NCBI RefSeq assembly: GCF_002115755.1
Contig: NZ_JFKA01000001.1
Location: forward strand, 924,116-988,115
Direction of reading: 5' to 3'
DNA: 64,000 bases
From: Thalassospira mesophila
Lineage (GTDB): Bacteria; Pseudomonadota; Alphaproteobacteria; Rhodospirillales; Thalassospiraceae
The notes under the pieces were generated by a model that saw only the letters and a program-made list of their open reading frames with translations, was not told the DNA's origin and made no database searches. Shown piece by piece: positions 44,696-53,706 of this stretch (its first letter is position 1; every line of letters starts with the position of its first letter). The position numbers were made by a program, and so were the translations under genes.

Positions 44696-46294
44696 TTGTT
44701 TAGCAGTTCTGTGCGATTGAACAGCGCGCGGTTGCGTAAGGGCATTGTGCCTGTTGCCGTGTTGGGGACGTTACTGTTGGCCGGTTGTGCGGTAACGCCA
44801 GAGCCGCTAACCCAGGCCGAAAATGATAGCCGGGTCCAGTCGGATTTAAACCGGCTGTTTGCCAATCAGGAAAAAATAGATGGTCCGTTAACGCTTGATG
44901 ATGCGATTGCACGGGCGTTGAAATACAATCTCGACCATCGGTTAAAGCTGATGGAAGAAGCGGTTTCGATGGGGCAGCTTGACGTTGCCAATGTCAATTT
45001 ACTGCCTGATGTGGTCGCTAAAACCGGCTGGACCACGCGGAATAACCGTGACAGCACGTTTAATGAACAAAAGACATCCACGTCGGTGAGTTCGGACCGC
45101 ACCATTCGCAAATCCGACCTTTCGGTAAGCTGGAACGTGCTGGATTTTGCCATTGGCTATATGCGTGCTCATCAGCAGGCTGATATGGCCCTGATTGTGG
45201 CCGAACGCCGCCGTCAGGTCATTCATAGTGTGGTGAATGAAACCCGTGGGGCCTATTGGCGCGCTGTTGCTGCCGATCGTGCGCTCAAGGATTTTGATCA
45301 GGTACTCGACCGGGTGCGAGGTGCGCTTGGCCGCTCGCAAAAGCAGGTTGACGAAGGTCTTGGCGGGCAGCTTGATGCGTTAAGCTATCAGGAAGACTTG
45401 CTCGTGACCTTGCGCGAGCTGGAAACCCGGCGTCGTCAGCTGGTGGAAGCCCGCACCGAACTTGCCGTTTTGATGAATATTCATCCTGACAGCGAATTTA
45501 CCCTGGTCGATAGCAGCACAGAAAACCATCCATTGCCGTCAATCGCCATGAATTCTGACGAACTTGAACTTGAAGCGTTGCATAACCGCTCTGAATTGCG
45601 ATCAGAAGCCTATCAGTTGCGGATCAACCAGCGCGATTCAAAAATTGCCCTGATCCAGATGGTGCCGGGCTTGAATTTTTCGGCCGGAATCAATCACACG
45701 ACCGATAGCTACAAGGTGAATTCGCGCTGGTATGACGGGGCATTAAACTTGTCGTGGAACCTGATGCAGGTATTTAAGGCTCCGGCAAATATGAAGCTGG
45801 CCGATACGCAAGTTGAACTGTCAAAGATACGTAGCCTTGCGTTGAGCATGGCCGTGATCAGCCAGGTTAATATTGCGCAATTGCGGTTTAACCATGCGGT
45901 CGATGATTTCAAACTGGCGGACCGGATTTCAAACGTGCAGGGCCGAATAGTGAGCAGCATGCAGGCTCAGCGCTCGGCCAATACCGTGGGGGAAAGTGAT
46001 GAAATTCGCGCGCAGGTGCGTTCATTGCTTTCCGGGCTGCAACGCGACATGGCCTATGCTGACTTGCAGGCCGCCTATGGGCAGGTTTTTGCGTCCATCG
46101 GCGTTGATCCGTTGCCAGGCGATGTTGTCGATGACTCTCTTAACAGCGTTGCCAAGGGTATTCACACCGTGATGAACCAGTGGCAGCATGGGCAGTTTGA
46201 TGCCCGTGGTGTTGTCGCTGGGACCGAGACTGTGGCGGTGCCCGACGGTGATGACACCGCCATGATTGATAGCCACGCGCAGGCAACACAATGA
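44696..46294 (+). CDS. TolC family outer membrane protein (lipoprotein type)
   Basis: I favour the TTG start at 44696 because AGGGAG lies 7 bp upstream; an ATG at 44666 is the alternative. The product (532 residues) has a signal peptide ending in the lipobox LLLAGC. The TolC/OEP repeats follow: LTLDDAIARALKYNLDHRLK near residue 65 and a second set after residue 260 (LELEALHNRSELRSEAYQLR), with long coiled-coil stretches. It should form the outer-membrane and periplasmic channel for the HlyD-type partners encoded downstream. Its stop overlaps the next start (ATGA). Confidence 0.85.
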   Translation: MFSSSVRLNSARLRKGIVPVAVLGTLLLAGCAVTPEPLTQAENDSRVQSDLNRLFANQEKIDGPLTLDDAIARALKYNLDHRLKLMEEAVSMGQLDVANVNLLPDVVAKTGWTTRNNRDSTFNEQKTSTSVSSDRTIRKSDLSVSWNVLDFAIGYMRAHQQADMALIVAERRRQVIHSVVNETRGAYWRAVAADRALKDFDQVLDRVRGALGRSQKQVDEGLGGQLDALSYQEDLLVTLRELETRRRQLVEARTELAVLMNIHPDSEFTLVDSSTENHPLPSIAMNSDELELEALHNRSELRSEAYQLRINQRDSKIALIQMVPGLNFSAGINHTTDSYKVNSRWYDGALNLSWNLMQVFKAPANMKLADTQVELSKIRSLALSMAVISQVNIAQLRFNHAVDDFKLADRISNVQGRIVSSMQAQRSANTVGESDEIRAQVRSLLSGLQRDMAYADLQAAYGQVFASIGVDPLPGDVVDDSLNSVAKGIHTVMNQWQHGQFDARGVVAGTETVAVPDGDDTAMIDSHAQATQ

Positions 46295-47238
46295 TCGCTA
46301 ATGGCCTGAATATTGTGCGGGCACGCCGATCAGCACCTGCTCGTGCAGTATTTTGGGCCGCATTAACACTGATGGGCGGCTTTATGCTGCCCATCAACGG
46401 GTTTGCACAATCAGCCAGCACCAACCCGACAAACGACCCTGTTGCCGCGCCACAAGCGTTGCGGCCTTATGATGTGCCTGGTATGAATATGCCGACGCTG
46501 GAAGATCGCGCCGATGCCAAGCGGATCAATATTTACGGCAATATTGATCAAAAGCCGGTGGGTGAGACGATGAGCGAAGCCCGGGCGTTGGTGACAACGC
46601 GCAGCCGGGCTTTGTTATCAGCCGAAATTCCCGGCCGTATCGCCGATATGCCCAAACGGCCCGGCACCCGGTTTGCCAAAGGCGACGTTTTGGTGGTGTT
46701 TGATTGTGCAGCTTATCGGGCGCAGCGCGCTGCCGTTGCCGCCGATTTGGCACAGGCCGCAGCGCAATATAAAGCCCAGCAACGATTGGCCGAATTGCGC
46801 ACCGTGGGTGAGCTTGACGTGGTCATGGCGCAGGCGGCAGTTGAACGTGCCAAGGCACAGTTGCAGTTACAGGACGTTTATTTAAGCCGCTGCAAAATTA
46901 CCGCCCCTTATGCCGGTGCCGTGGTGGAATGGCACAGCCAGCCCTACCAAACGGCCAATCCTGGTGATCAGTTGATTGAAATTGTGGGGTCTGGTGACCT
47001 TGAACTGGAATTGATTGTGCCGTCGCAATGGCTGGGCTGGTTAAAGGTGGGGCAGGCGATTACAGCCCGCATTGATGAAACCGACAGCGACGTTCGGGCC
47101 AAAGTGGCGCGCCTTGGGGCGCAGATTGACCCGGTGAGCCAGACGGTGAAAATCTATGCATCCCTTGGCGAGGACATCAAAACCTTGCTGCCCGGCATGA
47201 GCGGGCGTGCCGTTGTTGATGGTCATGTTTCCCAATAA
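46291..47238 (+). CDS. HlyD/RND-type periplasmic adaptor protein
   Basis: 315 residues, translationally coupled to the TolC-like gene. An N-terminal signal or anchor helix (AVFWAALTLMGGFMLPINGFAQS) is followed by the lipoyl/hairpin region (ALLSAEIPGRIADMPKRPGT, FAKGDVLVVFDC), a short coiled coil and the beta-barrel (CKITAPYAGAVVEW). It would bridge the inner-membrane component and the TolC-like channel. The family is certain; the transported substrate is inferred from context. Confidence 0.87.
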   Translation: MIANGLNIVRARRSAPARAVFWAALTLMGGFMLPINGFAQSASTNPTNDPVAAPQALRPYDVPGMNMPTLEDRADAKRINIYGNIDQKPVGETMSEARALVTTRSRALLSAEIPGRIADMPKRPGTRFAKGDVLVVFDCAAYRAQRAAVAADLAQAAAQYKAQQRLAELRTVGELDVVMAQAAVERAKAQLQLQDVYLSRCKITAPYAGAVVEWHSQPYQTANPGDQLIEIVGSGDLELELIVPSQWLGWLKVGQAITARIDETDSDVRAKVARLGAQIDPVSQTVKIYASLGEDIKTLLPGMSGRAVVDGHVSQ

Positions 47239-47300
47239 CGATTTTCTGGCCGGGTACGACATTGTCCCCCTCCCGTTCCACAACAGGCGACGATCTTCTT

Positions 47301-48650
47301 ATGGTGCAAGAAAATCCGATAGGTGACACCCCCTGGGCGCTGTTGATGGGGATCGAACGGTCGATCCGTCATGCCGCAGATTTAACGGCATTTCGTTTTG
47401 CGGTGGTCAGCGAACCCCGGCGGCTGATTTCCTATCAGCAGGCGGTGCTGGTTGCCAAAGGCGGGGTGGGGAAATATCGCATTCTTTCGGTATCAAATGT
47501 GCCGACGCTGGATCGTAATGCGCCATATATCCGGTTCATGGAGCGACTGTTAAAAACAGTTGGCAGCAAAGGTGATTTAAGTAAAGCAGCGGCCCTGTCG
47601 CCGCGCACATTACCAGAAAAATTGCAGGTCGAATGGCAGGAGTTTTTGCCATCCCATGTGTTCTGGCAGCCCTTGAACGCGCCGGACGGTAGCGAAATTG
47701 GCGGTTTGGTTTTAATGCGCACGGCACCCTGGCAAGAAGCCGAACGGGTGTTGTTAGATCAACTCGCTGATTCAATCGGGCATGCCTGGAGTTCGCTTTT
47801 AAAACCATCAGCACGGTTGCGTAAATCGCGACCGGGGTTAAAAAAGTTTACCAGTCTTGGTGTCGCCATTGTCCTGTTGGCGGCATTGGCGTTGCCCGTG
47901 CATCAAAGTGTGATTGCCCCGGCTGATGTGATTGCTCATGACCCGGTGCCGGTAGCCGCCCCGATTAACGGTGTTATTCGCGATATCAATGTTCGCCCCA
48001 ATGCCGAGGTAAAGGCCGGGGATGTTTTGTTTTCGTTCGAAGATGCGGAATTGCGCGCCAATTACCAGGTTGCCTTGCGATCGGTTGACGAGGCTGATGC
48101 CGAGCTGCGCCGGGCCGCCCAACAGGCCTTTGGCGATGCCAAGGGCCGGGCCGAGGTGGCGCTGCGCAAGGCACGGTTGGCGTTGCGTCAGGAACAGGCC
48201 CACTATGCGGGGTACCAATTATCGCAGGTGGATGTGATTGCACCGGTCGATGGTATTGCTGTGTTTGGCGACCCTAATCGCTGGCGCGGGCGCCCGGTTT
48301 CAACCGGAGAACAGGTGATGTCGCTGGCCCGGGCCGATCAGGCGGAACTGGCAATTTACATTCCGGTATCCGATGCAATTAACCTGGAACCCGGTGCAGA
48401 TGTGCGGCTGTTTTTAGATGTGGATCCGTTGCATTCGGTTCCTGCAACACTGGAACTTTCATCCTATCAACCGGTGAGAACCCCCGAAGGTGTGCTGGCC
48501 TATCGCGCCATTGCCCGTTTTGGCACAGATAACCCGCCGCCGCGTATCGGTCTTAAAGGATCGGCCAAATTGCTGGGTGATGAAGTTCCATTGGTGCTGT
48601 TTTTATTGCGTCGGCCGATTGTGGCCCTGCGCCAGAAAATCGGGATGTAA
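47301..48650 (+). CDS. GAF-like / HlyD fusion, membrane fusion protein
   Basis: 449 residues from MVQENPIGDTPWALLMGIER, ATG at 47301 with AGGCGA upstream. Residues 1-165 form a soluble domain with a GAF-like pattern (FRFAVVSEPRRLISYQQAVL, then a LLDQLADSIGHAW helix). One membrane helix follows (about 175-200). The periplasmic HlyD part has the lipoyl segment VAAPINGVIRDINVRPNAEV, a coiled coil and VDVIAPVDGIAVFGD. The N-terminal domain should lie in the cytosol. This architecture is unusual for an exporter adaptor and could sense a signal or recruit the substrate. It ends 5 bp before the M50 gene. Confidence 0.75.
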   Translation: MVQENPIGDTPWALLMGIERSIRHAADLTAFRFAVVSEPRRLISYQQAVLVAKGGVGKYRILSVSNVPTLDRNAPYIRFMERLLKTVGSKGDLSKAAALSPRTLPEKLQVEWQEFLPSHVFWQPLNAPDGSEIGGLVLMRTAPWQEAERVLLDQLADSIGHAWSSLLKPSARLRKSRPGLKKFTSLGVAIVLLAALALPVHQSVIAPADVIAHDPVPVAAPINGVIRDINVRPNAEVKAGDVLFSFEDAELRANYQVALRSVDEADAELRRAAQQAFGDAKGRAEVALRKARLALRQEQAHYAGYQLSQVDVIAPVDGIAVFGDPNRWRGRPVSTGEQVMSLARADQAELAIYIPVSDAINLEPGADVRLFLDVDPLHSVPATLELSSYQPVRTPEGVLAYRAIARFGTDNPPPRIGLKGSAKLLGDEVPLVLFLLRRPIVALRQKIGM

Positions 48651-48655
48651 CGACA

Positions 48656-50845
48656 ATGGTAACGGTGGCAGACATGGCGAGACAGAGCGAGGACATTTCC
48701 TTGCCCCCGCTGCGTCAGGATTTGCGCCTGCTGCCTGCAGAGAATGACGAATATGGTGCGCCTTGCTGGACCATTCACGACCCGGTGCGAAACCGGTATT
48801 TCCGCATTGGCTATGCCGCCTTTGAAATGCTGCATCGCTGGTCGCTGGGCAAGGCATCGCTTTTGCTTGATCGCATAAAGCACGAAACCGTTTTAAACCC
48901 GGACCCGGCCGATATTCGCAACCTGATTACGTTTTTACACGGAAGTGGCCTTTTGCTACGCGTGGGGCCGGATGCGGTCGCAGAATTTTCCCGGATCGCC
49001 AATGCAGGCAAACCGCCTTTGTGGAAATGGCTGATCCATAATTATCTGTTTATTCGCGTCCCATTGTTTAGGCCCGATCATTTTTTGGCGCAAACCCAAT
49101 GGCTGGCCGATTTTTTTGCCTCCAACTTTGTTAAATGGCTGGTAATGGCAATTGGTGCGATTGGCATTGTTATGACCCTTCGCCAGTGGGATGCGTTTTT
49201 GGCAACCTTTATGGGATTTGCCAATTTTCAGGGCATTGTTTGGATGGCGGTGACTTTAACGGCGGTGAAAGTCCTGCATGAAATGGGTCATGCCTATACC
49301 GCACGGCGCTATGGTTGCCGGGTACCTACCATGGGGGTGGCGTTTTTGGTGATGTATCCTGTGCTTTATACCGACACATCCGATGCCTGGCGGTTAACCA
49401 AACGCAGTGAAAAGCTGCGTGTGGCGGCGGCGGGTATTCGGGTGGAACTGATGCTGGCACTGGTGGCGACGTTTTTGTGGCATGTGGTGCCGCCGGGGCC
49501 CGCGCGCAGTGCTGTTTTTTTAATGGCATCGGCAACGTGGATTACCACGCTTTTAATTAACCTAAGCCCGTTGATGCGGTTTGACGGCTATTATTTGCTG
49601 TCGGACTATTTGCGCATTCCCAATTTGCAAAACCGGGCCTTTGCGATGACCAAATGGTCATTGCGGCAGTTTTTGTTTGCCCTGAATGTGCCGCCGCCCG
49701 AACCCGCCAGTGCGCATCGTCGCCGTGTTCTGATTGCTTATTCGATAGCGGTATGGATTTACCGGTTCTTTTTGTTTCTGGGCATTGCGCTTGTTGTTTA
49801 TCACCTGTTTTTCAAGGTGTTGGGCATTGTTTTGTTCGGGGTGGAAATTCTGTGGTTCATCCTGTTGCCAATTATTAATGAAATAAGGATGTGGTGGAAA
49901 ATGCGGAGCCACGCCCATTGGACAATTGCCAATATTACCCTGCTGGTTCTTTTGCTGGTCGGGTTTGCCATTGTGGTGGTGCCGTGGCGCACCACCATTT
50001 CCGCCAGTGCGCAATTGCAGGCGGCGGGGGATGCCGAAATTATCAGCCCGGCGGAGGGCGTGATTGATGATGTGCTGGTAGAAGAAGGCAGCGTGGTGAA
50101 GGCAGGGGATGTTTTGCTGCGCATGCAATCGCCTGAATTAACCAGCCAACGCCGCAGCATGGCCTTGCAACTGCGCGAAGCCGAAATAACCCTGGCCCAA
50201 TCGCGCAGCAGCACCGAATTTCGCGAAGATGTGGCCAGCCAGATGCAGGAGGTTTTGCGATTTCGCGCCAGTCTGGTCGGGTTAGACGCGCGACAGGCGC
50301 AACTTTTGGTGCGCGCCCCGATGGACGGGGTGGTGCGCGACATTACCGATATCGTCCACCCGCAAAGCTGGATTGGCAGCCGAAAAAACCTGATGCGGGT
50401 TGTGGATCAGTACGGCACCCATCGAGTGATCGGCTATGTATCGCAGGGCGATGTCATGCGTTTGCCGCCAACGGCAACTGCGCATTTTTACCCCGACCAG
50501 ATCACCCGGCCGGTTCTGTCGGTGCAAATCGACCGCGTTGACCGGTTTAATTCGCCGATATTGGAAGCCCCGGCATTAAGTTCGACCAATGGCGGGCCGC
50601 TGGCCGCACGGCCCAATAATAATGGCAGTTTTGTCCCGGTTGATGCGATTTACCGGGTGTCGGGCTATGTGGTGGCGCTACCAGATAAATCGGCTTTCAG
50701 CGATCTGGAAACTGGCGGCAACAAAGGCCGTAAACTGGAAACCATTTTACGCGGCACACTGGAAATTGATGCCCCTGCGCGCAGTTTGGTGATGCGGATG
50801 TATCAGGCGGTGGCGGCGGCTGTGATTCGCGAAATGTCGTTTTAG
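48656..50845 (+). CDS. PqqD-like / M50 site-2 protease / HlyD fusion protein
   Basis: 729 residues. Residues 30-105 resemble a PqqD-type winged helix (WTIHDPVRNRYFRIGYAAFE, as used for leader-peptide recognition). Residues 160-440 are a polytopic M50 domain with HEMGH (His208, Glu209, His212) and the distal INLSPLMRFDGYYLL (Asp310). After a last membrane helix comes a HlyD-type lipoyl/coiled-coil domain (EIISPAEGVIDDVLVEEGSV). Relatives are annotated as putative peptide zinc metalloproteases. Last gene of the operon. I infer that it receives and possibly cleaves the giant protein near its LEPR motif during export. That has not been shown. Confidence 0.8.
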   Translation: MVTVADMARQSEDISLPPLRQDLRLLPAENDEYGAPCWTIHDPVRNRYFRIGYAAFEMLHRWSLGKASLLLDRIKHETVLNPDPADIRNLITFLHGSGLLLRVGPDAVAEFSRIANAGKPPLWKWLIHNYLFIRVPLFRPDHFLAQTQWLADFFASNFVKWLVMAIGAIGIVMTLRQWDAFLATFMGFANFQGIVWMAVTLTAVKVLHEMGHAYTARRYGCRVPTMGVAFLVMYPVLYTDTSDAWRLTKRSEKLRVAAAGIRVELMLALVATFLWHVVPPGPARSAVFLMASATWITTLLINLSPLMRFDGYYLLSDYLRIPNLQNRAFAMTKWSLRQFLFALNVPPPEPASAHRRRVLIAYSIAVWIYRFFLFLGIALVVYHLFFKVLGIVLFGVEILWFILLPIINEIRMWWKMRSHAHWTIANITLLVLLLVGFAIVVVPWRTTISASAQLQAAGDAEIISPAEGVIDDVLVEEGSVVKAGDVLLRMQSPELTSQRRSMALQLREAEITLAQSRSSTEFREDVASQMQEVLRFRASLVGLDARQAQLLVRAPMDGVVRDITDIVHPQSWIGSRKNLMRVVDQYGTHRVIGYVSQGDVMRLPPTATAHFYPDQITRPVLSVQIDRVDRFNSPILEAPALSSTNGGPLAARPNNNGSFVPVDAIYRVSGYVVALPDKSAFSDLETGGNKGRKLETILRGTLEIDAPARSLVMRMYQAVAAAVIREMSF

Positions 50846-50991
50846 GGTTTCGCGGCGCTCTGGCAAAGCCCCCTTCGCGCGCAGCACACAAGGAGGCGCG
50901 ATTGTGGAGTGTGGGGCAGGTGATGGACCTTTAAGCGCTGTACTTCATTGTTTGCCTGCGGTGTTATACCTGTTCTGTATGAGGAAGACTC

Positions 50992-51063
50992 ATGGGAAGC
51001 TGGTTAGGCGCGACGGCGTCGTGCGTGCGGCTTGGGCAAGGGCTCAATGAGCCCGCCCGCTGA
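50992..51063 (+). CDS. Possible 23-residue peptide
   Basis: ATG at 50992 with GAGGAAG 5 bp upstream and stop TGA at 51061-51063, giving MGSWLGATASCVRLGQGLNE plus three residues. It lies alone between the exporter operon and the galD gene. No family is recognised; this could be chance. Confidence 0.2.
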   Translation: MGSWLGATASCVRLGQGLNEPAR

Positions 51064-51069
51064 CTGAGG

Positions 51070-51097
51070 CCTCATTGATCAGGTTTGATCAATGAGG
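51070..51097. terminator. Terminator between the exporter operon and the galBCD operon
   Basis: CCTCATTGATCA, loop GGTT and TGATCAATGAGG form a perfect 12-bp stem followed by TTTGGTGTT on the plus strand. It lies just 8 bp past the galD stop on the minus strand, so it may serve both convergent operons. Confidence 0.6.
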
Positions 51098-51104
51098 TTT
51101 GGTG

Positions 51105-52163
51105 TTAATCGATAAAAACATCTCCATCGAACAGCTTGCGCGCCGTTCGCAAAATTCCGGCCTGGGTAACTGCGCAGGTATCATCAAGGTTAAGAATAAC
51201 CCCCATTTGTCCGGTGGGATGTTCCACCGACAGCGACAGGTGTTTCCCCTGTTTAATAGATGCGACCTTGCTGGCCGGGCTGTCGGGCAACAGGCAGGCA
51301 GTGGCGACACTGACCGCGCCCAAAACGCCGATCGAGGCATGGCAGCGGTGCGGGATGAAGGTACGGGTGGAAAGGGTGCCACCATTTGTGGCGGGGGATA
51401 CCATCGACATTTTAGGCACCGATGCCTTGGTCACATCGCCCAAATTCATCATTGGTCCGGCGAGAAGGCGGATTTTTTCCAGACGCGCACGCAGGGTTTC
51501 GTTGGCTTCAAGTTCTGCCCGGGTTTCCTGGCCGGTAACGCCCAGATCGGATGCCGCCAAAACCACGCAGGGCATGCCATTATCGATCAGGGTGACCGCA
51601 ATGCCATCAATCATGTCGATCGCATTGCCGGTGGGCAGTAACGCCCCGCAGCTTGACCCGGCAGTGTCGGCAAATAACAGGGGAATGCCCGCCGCCGTGC
51701 CCGGCACTCCATCAATGCGGGCGCTGCCGCTGTAATCGGGTTGGCCGTTCGGGGTTTGCACGGTGGCAATCGCGGTTTGGCCGGTGTTTTCCATATAAAT
51801 GGCCACTTCGGTTTCGCCGTTTTGCCCGGCAACCAGGCCCCGTTCGATGGCAAAGGGCCCCACCCCGGCCAGCATGTTGCCGCAATTTTGTTTGTCGGTG
51901 ACGATGGCCTGATCGACAAATACCTGCAAAAACAGATAATCAACATCGACACCGGGCCGGGTGGATTTTTTGACAACCGCGACCTTGGATGTTAGCGGGT
52001 CGGCCCCGCCCATGCCGTCAATCTGGCGCGGGTCGGGCGAGCCCATGACGCGCAGCAAAATATCATCGCGTGCGGCCGTATCGGCCGGCAGGTCATCGGC
52101 CAGAAAATATCCGCCCTTCGATGTGCCGCCGCGCATCCACATGCAGCGAATGGCGCTAGACAT
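51105..52163 (-). CDS. galD: 4-oxalomesaconate tautomerase (PrpF family)
   Basis: 352 residues, ATG at 52161-52163 overlapping the end of galC by 8 bp; AGGGGG precedes it. PrpF-type features are [19 protein letters not shown] near residue 8, [16 protein letters not shown] near residue 98 (proton-shuttling Cys) and [15 protein letters not shown] near residue 172. In gallate degradation GalD converts the keto to the enol form of 4-oxalomesaconate. The operon context with galC and galB supports this rather than methylaconitate isomerase. Confidence 0.88.
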   Translation of the reverse strand: MSSAIRCMWMRGGTSKGGYFLADDLPADTAARDDILLRVMGSPDPRQIDGMGGADPLTSKVAVVKKSTRPGVDVDYLFLQVFVDQAIVTDKQNCGNMLAGVGPFAIERGLVAGQNGETEVAIYMENTGQTAIATVQTPNGQPDYSGSARIDGVPGTAAGIPLLFADTAGSSCGALLPTGNAIDMIDGIAVTLIDNGMPCVVLAASDLGVTGQETRAELEANETLRARLEKIRLLAGPMMNLGDVTKASVPKMSMVSPATNGGTLSTRTFIPHRCHASIGVLGAVSVATACLLPDSPASKVASIKQGKHLSLSVEHPTGQMGVILNLDDTCAVTQAGILRTARKLFDGDVFID

Positions 52164-52827
52164 ATTTGAGCCCCCTGGCGGCCAGTTTTGCCCGCATGTC
52201 GTAAATATCAAGGCCGAGTTCCCCCTTCATCAGGCGGGCACGGGTGCGGGCTTCCTTGTCTTCGCGGGCCAATGATTTTTCCAGTGTTTCGGCTGTGTTT
52301 CCGTGGGGAACAACACAAACACCATCATCATCGGCAACAATCACGTCGCCCGGATTGACAATGGCCCCGGCAATGCTGATTGGCACATTGACCGAGCCTA
52401 TGGTTTCTTTGACCGTACCCTGTGCCGAAACCGCCTTTGACCAGACCGGAAAGTCAATTTCGGTTAAATCGCGCACGTCGCGCACGCCCGCTTCGATAAT
52501 CAGGCCGCGGACCTTGCGAAACATCAAGGATCTTGCCAGCAATTCGCCGAAATAGCCGGTATCACACGGCGATGTCGGCGCAACCACCAGAATATCGCCT
52601 TCCTGGCATTGCTCGACCGCAACATGCAGCATCCAGTTATCGGCCGGGGCGATGGAAACGGTTACGGCGTTGCCAGCAACCCGCGCGCCGGGGTAAATCG
52701 GGCGCATATGCGACTGCAAAAGGCCGGTTCTGCCCTGTGCTTCATGAACGGTGGCAACACCGCATTTTCCCAAACCGTCCACAATCACCAGATCGGTCCG
52801 GGCAATGTTTTGTACAACTTTACCCAT
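52156..52827 (-). CDS. galC: 4-carboxy-4-hydroxy-2-oxoadipate aldolase (RraA-like fold)
   Basis: 223 residues. RraA/HMG aldolase motifs are visible: [15 protein letters not shown] near residue 22, [20 protein letters not shown] near residue 94 and GVRDVRDL near residue 114 (the G-x-L...R-D set that binds oxoacid and divalent metal). It cleaves 4-carboxy-4-hydroxy-2-oxoadipate to oxaloacetate and pyruvate. Its start shares one base with the galB stop (TGATG), showing translational coupling. Confidence 0.88.
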   Translation of the reverse strand: MGKVVQNIARTDLVIVDGLGKCGVATVHEAQGRTGLLQSHMRPIYPGARVAGNAVTVSIAPADNWMLHVAVEQCQEGDILVVAPTSPCDTGYFGELLARSLMFRKVRGLIIEAGVRDVRDLTEIDFPVWSKAVSAQGTVKETIGSVNVPISIAGAIVNPGDVIVADDDGVCVVPHGNTAETLEKSLAREDKEARTRARLMKGELGLDIYDMRAKLAARGLKYV

Positions 52828-53564
52828 CAGAGTTCATCCACTGTGCGCGGATAGACCGACTGGAAACCTTCGGCGTATTTTGCCGCCCGGCCCCCGGCCT
52901 GTCCGCCAGAATTGCGCCGGAAATGGTTGGCGCGGTTTTCGGCGACATTTTCATAATAATGCCAAAGGTGCTCCTGTCCTTCCATGCACTGGATGGCAGC
53001 CCATTTTTTGTCCCAGACATCGGTGATGTCTAAAAACAGGTCGGGTTTCCATTCCATCTGTTCGGTCTGGTGAGGCTCAAACAGGTAAAGCTGCGGCGCG
53101 CCCAAAACCTTTTCGCCGGGGTTATGGCCCCAGGCCTGTGCGATCATGCGGCATTCAATGGCAACCCGGGTCGCCAGGGAATGGTCGGTATTGTAATTAT
53201 CGACAAAGCTGTGGCTTAGCATGAATTTGGGCTGAACCTTGCGGATGGTATCAACCAGTTTAAATTTGGCATCGCGGCCCACTTCGAGTGGGTAATCGCC
53301 CAGATCCATAAATTCGATGTCATGCACACCCAGCGCCCTGGCGGCGTTTTCCGCTTCGCGTTTGCGTTCGGTTTTCACATGCTCAAGCGTGCAGCCGTCG
53401 TTTTTCCACAGCTTGGCCGATTCCCCGCGTTCGCCATAGGACAGGCAAACAACGCTGACATTGTATCCCTTGGCAGCATGCAGGGCGATGGCACCGCCGC
53501 AGCGCCAGACAAAGTCGGCGGAATGGGCACTGATAACCAGTGCGGTTGGCTTGGTGTCGCTCAC
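52827..53564 (-). CDS. galB: 4-oxalomesaconate hydratase (PIG-L/LmbE family)
   Basis: 245 residues, GTG start at 53562-53564 with GGGAG upstream. The LmbE-type zinc motif appears as [20 protein letters not shown] (AHxxD variant with Ala-Asp), then [16 protein letters not shown] and [20 protein letters not shown] (third ligand His). GalB proteins of Pseudomonas belong to this family although they act as hydratases. First gene of the galB-galC-galD operon, divergent from a LysR gene. Confidence 0.85.
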   Translation of the reverse strand: MSDTKPTALVISAHSADFVWRCGGAIALHAAKGYNVSVVCLSYGERGESAKLWKNDGCTLEHVKTERKREAENAARALGVHDIEFMDLGDYPLEVGRDAKFKLVDTIRKVQPKFMLSHSFVDNYNTDHSLATRVAIECRMIAQAWGHNPGEKVLGAPQLYLFEPHQTEQMEWKPDLFLDITDVWDKKWAAIQCMEGQEHLWHYYENVAENRANHFRRNSGGQAGGRAAKYAEGFQSVYPRTVDEL

Positions 53565-53652
53565 GTTTCGAACTCCCTTTCGGATCTTTGATTTTGTGTG
53601 CTTGAAACTATGCGGGTTTGCCGGTTTGAGGAAATAGAACCCGTGACAATCG

Positions 53653-53671
53653 CTATAATTTTTTTCTATAG
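53653..53671. promoter_or_regulatory. Putative LysR binding site between galB and the regulator gene
   Basis: The inverted repeat CTATA...TATAG with an AT-rich centre contains a T-N11-A arrangement. It lies in the 142-bp divergent promoter region, 36 bp before the regulator start. Confidence 0.4.
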
Positions 53672-53706
53672 TTCGTTTGCGATGCGATAAATGTGAAAGT
53701 GAATTT

